Shown here in pieces: positions 50,320 through 58,588 of a stretch of DNA of 64,000 nucleotides; position 1 is the first letter of the stretch; each line of letters starts with the position of its first letter. The translations under genes and the position numbers were made by a program. Source of the DNA: MGBC102946 sp022793145 (GTDB taxonomy: Bacteria > Bacillota_I > Bacilli_A > RF39 > UBA660); assembly GCA_947426265.1 (NCBI GenBank), contig CANEDJ010000002.1:23356-87355 (forward strand). Direction: 5' to 3'. The notes under the pieces were generated by a model. The model saw nothing but the letters and a program-made list of their open reading frames with translations, ran no database searches and was not told the DNA's origin.

Positions 50320-51172
50320 TGGATATTTGATAGAAAAATTAGGTGTTAGCAGAAATAAAATACAAAAAATGATTGAGGAAAAATCTATTTTAGTGAATGG
50401 GAAAAAGGTAAAAAATAGTACAAGTTTAAAAACAGGAGATGTTATTACAGTAGAAGAACAAAAAGAAGAAGAGATGAATGCAGAACCAGAAAATATTCCA
50501 TTAGATCTTGTATATGAAGATTCTGATATCATTATTGTAAACAAAGAAAACGGAATGGTTGTACATCCTGCAGTTGGTAATCTACATGGGACTTTGGTAA
50601 ATGCGCTTTTATATCATTCTAAAAATTTAAGTGATATAAATGGAGAATTTCGTCCTGGAATCGTTCATCGAATTGATGCTTTTACAACTGGATTGTTGGT
50701 TGTTGCCAAAAATAATCATGCCCATGAAATTTTAGCAAAACAATTAGAAGAAAAAAGTACACATAGAAAATATATTGCTTTAGTTTGGGGAGTTATTCCA
50801 AATGATACTGGCACAATTGATGCTCCTATTGGTAGAGATCTATCTGACAGAAAAAAGATGGCAGTTGTATCAGGTGGGAAACCTTCAGTTACTCATTTCA
50901 AGGTATTAGAGAGATTTCCAAAAGCAACATTAATTGAACTTCAATTAGAAACAGGAAGAACGCATCAAATTCGTGTTCATATGAACTATATAGGCCATCC
51001 TGTGGTGAACGATCCAGTTTATGGTAAGCGCTTAAAAATAGATGAATCTGGCCAATGCTTACATGCAAAAGAGCTAGGATTTATTCATCCTAGCTCAGGA
51101 GAATATATGGAATTCGATAGCGAACTTCCAGAATGTTTTTCTAAAATTTTAAATCATTTTAAAGATTCATAA
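50279..51172 (+). CDS. rluD: 23S rRNA pseudouridine synthase, RluD type
   Basis: This 297-aa protein has an N-terminal S4 RNA-binding domain (RIDGYLIEKLGVSRNKIQKM) and a catalytic domain with HRIDAFTTGLLVVAKN (catalytic Asp), RKYIALVWG and LETGRTHQIRVHM. It modifies uridines in 23S rRNA. ATG 50279 follows SD AAAGGAG; the frame starts inside lspA. The TspO gene on the other strand overlaps its last 14 bp. Confidence 0.93.
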   Translation: METIEVTESVKRIDGYLIEKLGVSRNKIQKMIEEKSILVNGKKVKNSTSLKTGDVITVEEQKEEEMNAEPENIPLDLVYEDSDIIIVNKENGMVVHPAVGNLHGTLVNALLYHSKNLSDINGEFRPGIVHRIDAFTTGLLVVAKNNHAHEILAKQLEEKSTHRKYIALVWGVIPNDTGTIDAPIGRDLSDRKKMAVVSGGKPSVTHFKVLERFPKATLIELQLETGRTHQIRVHMNYIGHPVVNDPVYGKRLKIDESGQCLHAKELGFIHPSSGEYMEFDSELPECFSKILNHFKDS

Positions 51173-51608
51173 AGTAAATAGTAGTACTTAAAACGAGTGC
51201 AAAGAAATTCCAAGCTAAATATGGAAGTAACAATTTAGAACTTGTTTTATTCAAGCTTTTACTCTCGTAGTATAAAAATAAAGTACTTAAAAATATGGCA
51301 ACTACATCTACAAAGCTAAGAAATAAAGAATGAAGTTTAAAAAAAAGTAGTGGGTATAATTGATTTAGTAAGTAATTGATAAATAAAATTTGATTATATT
51401 CTTTTTCTTTTTTTCCGTATTCTTGGTAAATAAGATAACTACTAAAAGCAATTAAACCATATAAAATAGGCCAAACAATTCCAAAAATGATGGGTGCAGG
51501 TGCAAACTTTGGAAGATTAATTTCATTATAAAATGAAGTATCTAGTGTAAATAAGCTACTAACAAACCAAGGAAGTAATAGGCCTATAAAAAGAATTAAT
51601 TTTTTCAT
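51159..51608 (-). CDS. tspO: TspO/MBR-family membrane protein
   Basis: This 149-aa protein has five helices. Motifs include YNEINLPKFAPAPIIFGIVW followed by PILYGLIAFSSYLIYQ, and NYLLNQLYPLLFFKLHSLFL, then LPYLAWNFFALVLS, the usual TspO pattern with its aromatic tetrapyrrole pocket. It is read on the minus strand, with SD AGGAGGGA before ATG at 51608. It overlaps the end of rluD by 14 bp in a tail-to-tail arrangement. The family binds tetrapyrroles; its function here is unknown. Confidence 0.9.
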   Translation of the reverse strand: MKKLILFIGLLLPWFVSSLFTLDTSFYNEINLPKFAPAPIIFGIVWPILYGLIAFSSYLIYQEYGKKEKEYNQILFINYLLNQLYPLLFFKLHSLFLSFVDVVAIFLSTLFLYYESKSLNKTSSKLLLPYLAWNFFALVLSTTIYFMNL

Positions 51609-51710
51609 AATCCCTCCTCTTATCATTTTATGAGGGATAAAATAAAATATACAATTTTGACCAAATATATCGGTTTTTGGTATAATGATTAACGACTGGA
51701 GGAATTTTTG

Positions 51711-52856
51711 ATGGAAGAAATGATTATCAGTAGAAATGATGAGTTAGTAATGCGATTGCTGCATTATTTCATTACAGAAGAAGGATATAGTCCGATTATT
51801 TTACATGGTGCTCAAAATGAAATATGGCTTGAAAATTTAGACAGTGATTGTAAAATTATAAGAATTGTATCTAATTACATTCACAATGATGAGCAATTGA
51901 ATTTTGATTTATTTAAAACCAAACAAATTATTAGACGAATTAAACGAAAAACATTTTCTTTTAAAATGGATGCACTTAGTATTTTTTTAAATTTGGGTGA
52001 AAATGTTCACTTGAATGATTTTAAAAATTTAATTGATCATGTATCTGTAGTAGAAATCGAAAATATGGAAGATTTAGAAAATTGTGATGAAGTAAAAGAA
52101 AAATTTCCTAAAATTTTAGAAGATACAGATTTTAAAGAGAAAGGCTTAGAACTATTTGTAAAAATAACAGAGGATTTGAATAAAAAAAATCAAGAAGATT
52201 CCGCCAAAATAGAATCTGTATTTAAAATGAAAAAGCCATTTGTAACTTATACATTAATTGCAATTAATGTACTAGTATTTTTCTTAGAACTATTATATGG
52301 AATTCAAGAAACTGCTTATTATGGAGCGAATATTGCTGAGTATATTCGTGCTGGTGAATTTTACCGTCTTATTACAAGCGCTTTCATGCATGCAGGTATT
52401 ATTCATTTAATGTGTAATATGTATTGTCTTTATATTATTGGACCACAATTAGAAAGTTTTTTTGGAAAAATAAAATTTTTAATCATTTATCTAGTAAGTG
52501 CGATTGCAGGCAATTTAATGTCTATGCTTTTTACAACAGGAGCTAGTGTTGGAGCATCAGGCGCTATTTTTGGGCTTTTTGGTACAATGCTGTATTTTGG
52601 ATATCATTATCGTGTTTATCTAGGAAATGTAATGAAATCTCAGCTTTTGCCATTAATCATTATGAATCTTCTTTTAGGTTTTATGATTAGTGGAATTGAT
52701 AATGCTGCTCATATAGGCGGATTAATTGGTGGGACTTTAATTACAATAGCACTTGGAGTGAAATATCATTCTACAACATTTGAAAAAATTAATGGTTGGA
52801 TTGTAACGATTATTTTTATATCTTTTCTGTCATATTTAGCATTTATAGGGATATAG
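51711..52856 (+). CDS. Rhomboid-family intramembrane serine protease
   Basis: This 381-aa protein has ~175 N-terminal soluble residues, then the rhomboid core: FMHAGIIHLMCNMYCLYIIG, the catalytic Ser in SVGASGAIFGLFG, and the catalytic His in NAAHIGGLIGG. It cleaves membrane proteins within or near helices. The promoter is TTGACC (51657) / TATAAT (51681) and SD is TGGAGGAA. ATG 51711 is preferred over TTG 51708. queH follows after 1 bp. Confidence 0.93.
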   Translation: MEEMIISRNDELVMRLLHYFITEEGYSPIILHGAQNEIWLENLDSDCKIIRIVSNYIHNDEQLNFDLFKTKQIIRRIKRKTFSFKMDALSIFLNLGENVHLNDFKNLIDHVSVVEIENMEDLENCDEVKEKFPKILEDTDFKEKGLELFVKITEDLNKKNQEDSAKIESVFKMKKPFVTYTLIAINVLVFFLELLYGIQETAYYGANIAEYIRAGEFYRLITSAFMHAGIIHLMCNMYCLYIIGPQLESFFGKIKFLIIYLVSAIAGNLMSMLFTTGASVGASGAIFGLFGTMLYFGYHYRVYLGNVMKSQLLPLIIMNLLLGFMISGIDNAAHIGGLIGGTLITIALGVKYHSTTFEKINGWIVTIIFISFLSYLAFIGI

Positions 52857-52857
52857 T

Positions 52858-53502
52858 ATGAAAATCAATTACCAAATAGAATTAGAAAAAATAATTGAAC
52901 AAGTACAAAAAGAAGGTAAGATCCCAACTTTACTTTTGCATAGTTGCTGTGGCCCATGTAGTAGTTATGTACTAGAATATTTATCAGAATATTTTGAAAT
53001 CACTATCTTTTATTTTAATCCAAATATTACAGAAATAGAAGAATATCGAAAAAGGGTAGAGGAACAAAAACGTCTCATTAAAGAATTAAAACCGAAAAAT
53101 CCAATTCATTTTTTAGAAGGAATTTATAATCCAGACATTTTTTTTGATATTGCAAAAGGATTAGAGGAAGAGATAGAAGGCGGAGCTAGATGTATAAAGT
53201 GCTATTATCAAAGATTAGAAGAAACTGCAAAAGTAGCAAAAGAAAAAAACTTTGATTATTTTACAACCACTTTAACAGTAAGCCCATATAAGAAATCAGA
53301 AAAATTAAATGAAATTGGAGCTTATTTAGAAAAACAATATCATATTACTTATTTACACTCTGATTTTAAAAAGAAAAATGGATATAAAAGATCAATTGAA
53401 TTATCAAAAGTATATGGATTATATAGACAAGATTATTGTGGATGTATTTATTCTAAAAAAGAAGCAGAAAAAAGAAAGTATCTGTATCAAAATGCTGACT
53501 AA
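52858..53502 (+). CDS. queH: Epoxyqueuosine reductase QueH
   Basis: This 214-aa protein (DUF208) has LLLHSCCGPCSSYVLEYL, FYFNPNI, GGARCIKCYYQRLEETA, the TTTLTVSPYKK motif and YRQDYCGCIYSKKEAEKR. The four conserved Cys hold the iron-sulfur/iron site. It converts epoxyqueuosine to queuosine in tRNA, the final step, while tgt (60713) performs the earlier base exchange. It starts 1 bp after the rhomboid gene. Confidence 0.95.
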   Translation: MKINYQIELEKIIEQVQKEGKIPTLLLHSCCGPCSSYVLEYLSEYFEITIFYFNPNITEIEEYRKRVEEQKRLIKELKPKNPIHFLEGIYNPDIFFDIAKGLEEEIEGGARCIKCYYQRLEETAKVAKEKNFDYFTTTLTVSPYKKSEKLNEIGAYLEKQYHITYLHSDFKKKNGYKRSIELSKVYGLYRQDYCGCIYSKKEAEKRKYLYQNAD

Positions 53503-53689
53503 TTTAGAAAAGCTTCAAAAGAACATATAGAAATAGTCATAACAGAGCAGTATTTTTCCGTTATATCTTTTAAAGATATAAATTTGGATTGTATCTGTTA
53601 GAACTATGACAGTAAAACAATTAGATGAAGTAAGAAAAAAATTATTGGCTGATGTAATAACGGCATTCAAACAATATGTAAAAATAAAA

Positions 53690-53718
53690 TAGAACTATAG
53701 AAAAGTAGTTCTATTTTT
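53690..53718 (+). terminator. Terminator before the transketolase gene
   Basis: AGAACTA / TAGTTCT stem with an 8-nt loop and T tail. The 249-bp gap 53503-53751 otherwise contains only an unsupported 28-codon frame (53606), noted as rejected. Confidence 0.65.
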
Positions 53719-53751
53719 GATATAATGGAGATACTATAAGAGGGTGAAAAG

Positions 53752-55731
53752 ATGGAAAGAGAAACAATTAACAATATAAAAACATTAGGAATTGATATGA
53801 TAAATGAAGCAAAAAGCGGTCATTCTGGAATTGTATTGGGAGCAGCCCCAATTATTTATACGTTGTACGCAAATCATATGAATATCAATACCAGTGATTC
53901 CAATTGGGTAAATAGAGACCGTTTTGTAATGTCAGCAGGACATGGTTCCGCATTACTATATGCCACGCTTTATATGGCTGGATACGATTTATCCATTGAC
54001 GATTTGAAGAGATTCAGAAGAATCGGTTCCAAAACTCCAGGGCATCCTGAAGTAGGAATTACGCCTGGTGTAGATATGTCAACAGGACCACTTGGACAGG
54101 GAATTGCGTCTGCAGTAGGAATGGCTATCGCAGAAAAAATGTTAGAAGAAAAATATAAGTTTCCAAAAGAAAAAGCCTTTAAAAATAAAAAATTGATCGA
54201 ATATCGTATTTATGCTCTTTGCGGAGATGGAGATTTAATGGAAGGAATTAGTTATGAGGCTGCCTCTTTAGCAGGGACTTTAAATTTAGATAATTTAATG
54301 ATTTTATACGATTCTAATAACATCACGTTAGACGGAAAGACAGATACAACATTTAAAGAAAGTATCTTAGACCGTTTTAAAGCTATGGGGTGGTATACTG
54401 ACACTGTAAAAAATGGACTTGTAGTGAATGATATTAACAAAGCAATTACTAAAGCCAAAGAAAGCGGGAAACCATCTATTATTGAAATTAAAACAATTAT
54501 TGGAGTTGGTTCCGCTTTAGCAGGTACTAATGAAGTTCATGGGAAGCCATTAGAAAAAGAGGACATGGAGCAATTAAAGACTAGTCTTGGAATTTCTAAT
54601 CTCCCTTTCTATGTAAATGAAAGCGCTAGAACTGATTTTAGGGGAAAAATATCATCAAGAAGTAATAAAAAATATGAAGAGTGGGTAAATAATTATAGAG
54701 AATATGTAAACAAAGTATTAGATGGAGATGCATCTAAATTAAATATTTTATTTGGTAAAGAAAAGCCTGCTGATTTAAATGGAATTGATTTTGATTTAAA
54801 ACCAAAGGAAGCAACTAGAGCAAGTAATGGTAGAATTATGAATAAATTTATCAAAGAAGCACCAACATTAGTAGGTGGTAGTGCCGATTTATCTAGTTCT
54901 ACAAAAACTTATCTAAATGATTTGGGAGACTTTAGTATTACAAATAGAACAGGTAGAAATATCTTTTTTGGTGTACGAGAACATGCGATGGGAGCAATAT
55001 TGAATGGAATGGCACTTTCAGGATTTCGACCATTTGGTTCTACGTTTCTTGTTTTTTCTGATTATCTAAAACCTGCAATTCGAATGTCTGCATTAATGAA
55101 TTTACCAGTTACTTATATTTTTACACATGATGCAGTCAATGTTGGACAAGACGGACCAACTCATGAACCAATAGAACAGCTAGCAATGCTTCGTTCTATT
55201 CCTAATCATGATGTATTTAGACCAGCCGACGGAACAGAAATTATTGGAAGTTGGGCTTATATTTTAAATAGTAGACATCCAAATTCTTTAATTCTATCTC
55301 GTGTTGATGTAGATAATTTAAAAGAGACAAACCCAAATGGAGTTTTATATGGAGGATATATTTTAAGAAAAGAGCAAAATAGTTTACATGGAATTATTAT
55401 AGCGACTGGAAGCGAAGTTATGACCGCTTTAAAAATAAGTGATGAGTTATTTAAAGAGTATGGTTTAGATTTAAGAGTTGTTAGTATGCCATGTAGAGAG
55501 CTCTTTCTAAGACAAGATAAGCAATATAAAGATAGTGTTTTGCCATCAGGAGTAAGAACTGTTGTAATAGAAGCCGGATCTAAATTTGGCTGGGAAGGAT
55601 TTGTTTACAACAATAATTATCTCATTACCATAAATCATTTTGGAGCGAGTGGAACAAAAGATGAAGTTTTAGAATTCTGTAAATTTGATTATGAAAAAAT
55701 AAAAAATAGAGTTATATCATTATTTCGTTAA
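53752..55731 (+). CDS. tkt: Transketolase
   Basis: This is a 659-aa thiamine-diphosphate enzyme. The N-terminal domain has AKSGHSGIVLGAAP, MSAGHGSALLYA and ALCGDGDLMEGISYEA (ThDP/Mg motif); the middle domain has GVREHAMGAILNGMALSG and FTHDAVNVGQDGPTHEP. The C-terminal domain is also present. It moves two-carbon units between sugar phosphates in the pentose phosphate pathway. SD AGAGGGTGA is upstream. Its location next to lexA and near yneF matches B. subtilis gene order. Confidence 0.96.
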   Translation: MERETINNIKTLGIDMINEAKSGHSGIVLGAAPIIYTLYANHMNINTSDSNWVNRDRFVMSAGHGSALLYATLYMAGYDLSIDDLKRFRRIGSKTPGHPEVGITPGVDMSTGPLGQGIASAVGMAIAEKMLEEKYKFPKEKAFKNKKLIEYRIYALCGDGDLMEGISYEAASLAGTLNLDNLMILYDSNNITLDGKTDTTFKESILDRFKAMGWYTDTVKNGLVVNDINKAITKAKESGKPSIIEIKTIIGVGSALAGTNEVHGKPLEKEDMEQLKTSLGISNLPFYVNESARTDFRGKISSRSNKKYEEWVNNYREYVNKVLDGDASKLNILFGKEKPADLNGIDFDLKPKEATRASNGRIMNKFIKEAPTLVGGSADLSSSTKTYLNDLGDFSITNRTGRNIFFGVREHAMGAILNGMALSGFRPFGSTFLVFSDYLKPAIRMSALMNLPVTYIFTHDAVNVGQDGPTHEPIEQLAMLRSIPNHDVFRPADGTEIIGSWAYILNSRHPNSLILSRVDVDNLKETNPNGVLYGGYILRKEQNSLHGIIIATGSEVMTALKISDELFKEYGLDLRVVSMPCRELFLRQDKQYKDSVLPSGVRTVVIEAGSKFGWEGFVYNNNYLITINHFGASGTKDEVLEFCKFDYEKIKNRVISLFR

Positions 55732-55735
55732 AAGA

Positions 55736-55761
55736 AAAAAAGGCTTAAAAATGCCTTTTTT
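55736..55761. terminator. Bidirectional terminator between tkt and lexA
   Basis: AAAAAGGC-ttaaaaat-GCCTTTTT can serve both tkt (+) and lexA (-), which converge here. Confidence 0.8.
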
Positions 55762-56377
55762 ATATTTTCCTATATAAACCAATTGCTTTACCTAATATAA
55801 AAACATTATCTAAAATAATTGGTTCCATTGTATCGTTTTCTGGTTGTAATCTGAAATATCCATTTTCTTTATAAAATGTTTTTAAAGTTACTTCATTTTC
55901 ACTTGTCATAGCTACTACGATTTCTCCATTACGTGCAGTATTTCTTTTTTCTACGATCACAATGTCTCCATCTAATATTCCTGCGTTTATCATACTTGTT
56001 CCACTCACTAATAAAGTAAAAACCTCTTTATTTCTAGGAATTAGGTAAGCAGGCAAAGAGAAAAATTCATTCGGCTGTTCGATCGCTTCTATAGGACTTC
56101 CTGCAGTGATTTTTCCCAAAAGTGGGACTTCAATTACTTCTGGATCTTTTATATCAAATTCGTTTGGAACCAAAAGCTCAATTGCGCGATTTTTTGTATC
56201 TTCTTTTTTTATAAATCCTTTGGCTTCTAAATTGTTCAGATGGGCATGTACAGTTGCAGGAGAAGAGACATCCATCGCTTTACAAATTTCTCTGATTGTA
56301 GGCGGATAGCCGTGAGAAACAATATATTCTTTAATGAAACTCAAAATTTCTTCTTGTCGTTTGGTTAATTCTTTCAT
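55760..56377 (-). CDS. lexA: LexA repressor (SOS regulator)
   Basis: This 205-aa protein, read on the minus strand, has an N-terminal winged helix (LTKRQEEILSFIKEYIVSHG, then YPPTIREI). The C-terminal protease part has Ala-Gly self-cleavage site in GKITAGSPIEA, catalytic Ser in LLVSGTSMINAGI and catalytic Lys in ENEVTLKTF. Damage-activated RecA triggers cleavage. SD AGGAGG precedes the start. Its own promoter carries a LexA box (56432-56445), so it is autoregulated. Confidence 0.96.
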   Translation of the reverse strand: MKELTKRQEEILSFIKEYIVSHGYPPTIREICKAMDVSSPATVHAHLNNLEAKGFIKKEDTKNRAIELLVPNEFDIKDPEVIEVPLLGKITAGSPIEAIEQPNEFFSLPAYLIPRNKEVFTLLVSGTSMINAGILDGDIVIVEKRNTARNGEIVVAMTSENEVTLKTFYKENGYFRLQPENDTMEPIILDNVFILGKAIGLYRKI

Positions 56378-56405
56378 TTAAACCTCCTTTTTACATTACA
56401 TATAC

Positions 56406-56445
56406 AGCATAACACAAAACAAATAAAAAGTCAAACAATTGTTCG
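56406..56445 (-). promoter_or_regulatory. lexA promoter with LexA box
   Basis: On the minus strand: TTGACT (56434-56429), 17-bp spacer, TATGCT (56411-56406). The box CAAACAATTGTTCG (56432-56445, + strand) matches CGAAC-N4-GTTCG with one change and overlaps the -35. Confidence 0.8.
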
Positions 56446-56454
56446 GAAACACTC

Positions 56455-56483
56455 TTGACACGAACTATTGTTCGTTATATAAT
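56455..56483 (+). promoter_or_regulatory. SOS promoter: perfect LexA box between -35 and -10
   Basis: TTGACA (56455-56460) and TATAAT (56478-56483) with a 17-bp spacer. The perfect LexA box CGAACTATTGTTCG (56461-56474) fills the spacer. This consensus promoter would be silenced by LexA and fire strongly on DNA damage. It drives the small gene at 56510. Confidence 0.9.
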
Positions 56484-56509
56484 GTTAATGTAAGAAGGAG
56501 GAGTTAAGT

Positions 56510-56656
56510 ATGAAAGAAATGTTAAAAAGTAAAGGAATTATTTTATTTATTGTTATGGTGTTAGGAGTTACTTATACAAACTCCTTAAGAAGCGATAAGC
56601 TAGAGGATGAAAACTTAAAGGAGTATCGTGATATTATTGTTATGAATTGCAAGTAA
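56510..56656 (+). CDS. 48-aa LexA-controlled membrane peptide, likely SOS division inhibitor (YneA position)
   Basis: ATG 56510 follows AAGGAGGAG. The peptide begins MKEMLKSKG, has one membrane helix (IILFIVMVLGVTYT, residues ~10-23) and a short charged tail NSLRSDKLEDENLKEYRDII. It is transcribed divergently from lexA behind a consensus promoter with a perfect LexA box. In B. subtilis this slot is yneA, an SOS division inhibitor with one membrane helix plus a LysM domain; here the LysM part is absent. Gene order tkt-lexA-this-...-yneF supports the analogy. Division inhibition is inference; the SOS control is directly visible. Confidence 0.8.
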   Translation: MKEMLKSKGIILFIVMVLGVTYTNSLRSDKLEDENLKEYRDIIVMNCK

Positions 56657-56666
56657 ATTCGACAAA

Positions 56667-56683
56667 ATGAGAAATTTTCTCAT
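56667..56683. repeat. Perfect 8-1-8 palindrome upstream of the 138-aa gene
   Basis: ATGAGAAA-T-TTTCTCAT lies between the SOS peptide gene and the gene at 56707, just before a -10-like TATTAT (56686-56691). There is no T run, so it looks like an operator more than a terminator. Confidence 0.5.
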
Positions 56684-56706
56684 GATATTATAGTGATGGT
56701 GATATC

Positions 56707-57123
56707 ATGAGAAAGTACTATCTGTTTATTGTTAGGAATGACTTTTATGAAGTATATAAAGATAATAGTTTTGTATTATATAAAACTTTAGAAAATTTAT
56801 GGAAAATCAAAAAAAAGGATTTTAGTTATGGACTTTCTTTATATGATGCACTATGCCAAACATTTGATGTAGATATCTTAAATCGGTATTTTAAAGGAAA
56901 ATATCATAATAGAATTATGTCAGAAAAAAATAGACATATTATAGTGAACAAACAAAAAAAATATTATGTGTTAATAGAACTACATTATTCTTGTACTATT
57001 GTTTTAACAAACATTAATATGCCAAATGTTTTGAGAGATTTTAACTATTATAATAGAAGAATCTTTGTTTGTGATTTTGTCAATGAAGATTTTTTTTGGC
57101 TAAATAATCAATATCAAAAATAA
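56707..57123 (+). CDS. Unknown 138-aa protein
   Basis: This basic, aromatic-rich soluble protein begins MRKYYLFIVRNDFYEVYKDN and ends with NYYNRRIFVCDFVNEDFFWL. It shows no signal, membrane segment or named motif. SD GATGGTGAT precedes the ATG. A perfect palindrome covers its probable promoter, so it may be under separate control from the SOS peptide just upstream. This is the yneB slot of B. subtilis, but the sequence is not a serine recombinase. Function unknown. Confidence 0.6.
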   Translation: MRKYYLFIVRNDFYEVYKDNSFVLYKTLENLWKIKKKDFSYGLSLYDALCQTFDVDILNRYFKGKYHNRIMSEKNRHIIVNKQKKYYVLIELHYSCTIVLTNINMPNVLRDFNYYNRRIFVCDFVNEDFFWLNNQYQK

Positions 57124-57180
57124 AGGATTGAGAAAAAATGAAAAAGTGCTATAATAGTTTCTTTAGAACGGAGAAAAATT

Positions 57181-58248
57181 ATGAAAAAAAGATATTTAGC
57201 ATTTTTAATGAGTATTTTTATGCTATTAAACATTGGTTGTAAGCAAGCAGAAACAGAAACAAAAGAAGAAACTATAGAAGTACAAGAAGAAATGATAGAA
57301 GAACCAAAAGAAGAAACTGTTGTGATAGAAGAGCCAGATGAAAAAGATATTGTAATTAGTGCTATTGGAGATTGTACATTAGGAACTGACACAAATTTTG
57401 GATATGAAAGAAGTTTACCTGCAGTTTTAGATAGTCAAGACAGAGATTTTGGTTACTTTTTTAGTGGAGTGTATGATATTTTATCTAATGATGATCTAAC
57501 CATTGCAAATTTAGAGACCACTTTTACAAACGCAACTGAAAGGGCAGAGAAAACTTTTAACTTTAAAGGAGATATGGACTATGCAAATATTCTAACAGAA
57601 GGTAGCGTTGAAGTAGTCAATTTAGCGAATAATCATACTCATGACTATAAAGAAAAAGGATATTTTGATACAATTGCTTCATTAAATGAAGTAGGAATTC
57701 CATATTTTGGTTATCAAGATTATACAATATTAAATATCGATGGAATTAAAATTGGCCTTGCAGGGCTTCCTGGTTGGAATGAGGAAACTGCAAAGGCAGA
57801 AACAGAAAAAGCTATTTCCTATTTAAAAGAACAAAAAGCAGACTTAACTATTATGACCTACCATTGGGGAATAGAAAGAGAATATAAGCAAAATACCACG
57901 CAAGAGAATATTGCAAGACATGCAGTAGAGCTAGGAGCAGACTTGGTAATTGGGCACCATCCTCATGTAGTTCAAGGTATTGAATGTTATCAAGGAAAAT
58001 ATATTGTTTATTCACTAGGAAATTTTGTATTTGGAGGAAATAAAAATCCAAAAGATAAAGATACAATGATATTTAGGCAAACATTTCATTATGAAGATGA
58101 CGTCTTAACAGATACAACAATAGAAATTATTCCTTGTTCTTTATCTGGAAAAACTGATTCAAATGACTATAGACCAATTGTATTAGAAGGAGAGCAAAAA
58201 GAAAAAGTATATGAAAAAATAATGAAATACAGCGCAAACATAGAATAA
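57181..58248 (+). CDS. CapA-family (PGA_cap) lipoprotein
   Basis: This 355-aa protein has a lipoprotein signal: a basic start, a hydrophobic run, then lipobox NIGC at residue ~20, and an acidic Glu/Thr-rich linker. The PGA_cap/metallophosphatase-like domain starts ~residue 55: VISAIGDCTLGTD, IANLETTFTN, VVNLANNHTHDY, MTYHWGIE, LVIGHHPHVVQG and VYSLGNFVFGG. The family belongs to calcineurin-like hydrolases and is linked to capsular poly-glutamate, but here no other cap genes are nearby. SD ACGGAG precedes the ATG. Confidence 0.88.
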   Translation: MKKRYLAFLMSIFMLLNIGCKQAETETKEETIEVQEEMIEEPKEETVVIEEPDEKDIVISAIGDCTLGTDTNFGYERSLPAVLDSQDRDFGYFFSGVYDILSNDDLTIANLETTFTNATERAEKTFNFKGDMDYANILTEGSVEVVNLANNHTHDYKEKGYFDTIASLNEVGIPYFGYQDYTILNIDGIKIGLAGLPGWNEETAKAETEKAISYLKEQKADLTIMTYHWGIEREYKQNTTQENIARHAVELGADLVIGHHPHVVQGIECYQGKYIVYSLGNFVFGGNKNPKDKDTMIFRQTFHYEDDVLTDTTIEIIPCSLSGKTDSNDYRPIVLEGEQKEKVYEKIMKYSANIE

Positions 58249-58333
58249 CGAATCCTTCATTTGCATATACTTTATTAAATCATCTTGAAAACTTGCTCTA
58301 ATTTTAGTACAATATAATAGAAGGAGGAATATT

Positions 58334-58561
58334 ATGAACTGGGGAGCCTTTTTCTTAGATATATTAAAAGTATTAGGTGGTTTTATTGCTGGTGCAGTAA
58401 TAGGTTTCTTTATTGCTAGAAATTATATGAAAAAATATATGAAAAAAAACCCACCAATTAATGAACAAATGATACGCTCAATGATGGCAGGGATGGGAAG
58501 AACGCCTAGCCAAAAGCAAGTAAATCAGATGATGAAACAAATGACTAAATATATGGATTAG
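58334..58561 (+). CDS. yneF: YneF-family (UPF0154) membrane protein
   Basis: This 75-aa protein has one N-terminal helix (VLGGFIAGAVIGFFIARNYM) and the conserved tail KKNPPINEQMIRSMMAGMGR, then TPSQKQVNQMMKQM, matching YneF exactly in length and pattern. SD AAGGAGG is strong. Function is unknown in the family. Its presence near tkt and lexA reproduces B. subtilis gene order and supports the Bacilli assignment. Confidence 0.93.
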   Translation: MNWGAFFLDILKVLGGFIAGAVIGFFIARNYMKKYMKKNPPINEQMIRSMMAGMGRTPSQKQVNQMMKQMTKYMD

Positions 58562-58588
58562 CCATTGTTTTTTTTAGGAGTGATTAAT

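Noticed and set aside
53606..53692. 28-codon frame starting MTVKQLDEVRKKLL between queH and tkt
   Set aside because: No SD, ends at the terminator, no recognisable family; possibly a fragment but not supportable.
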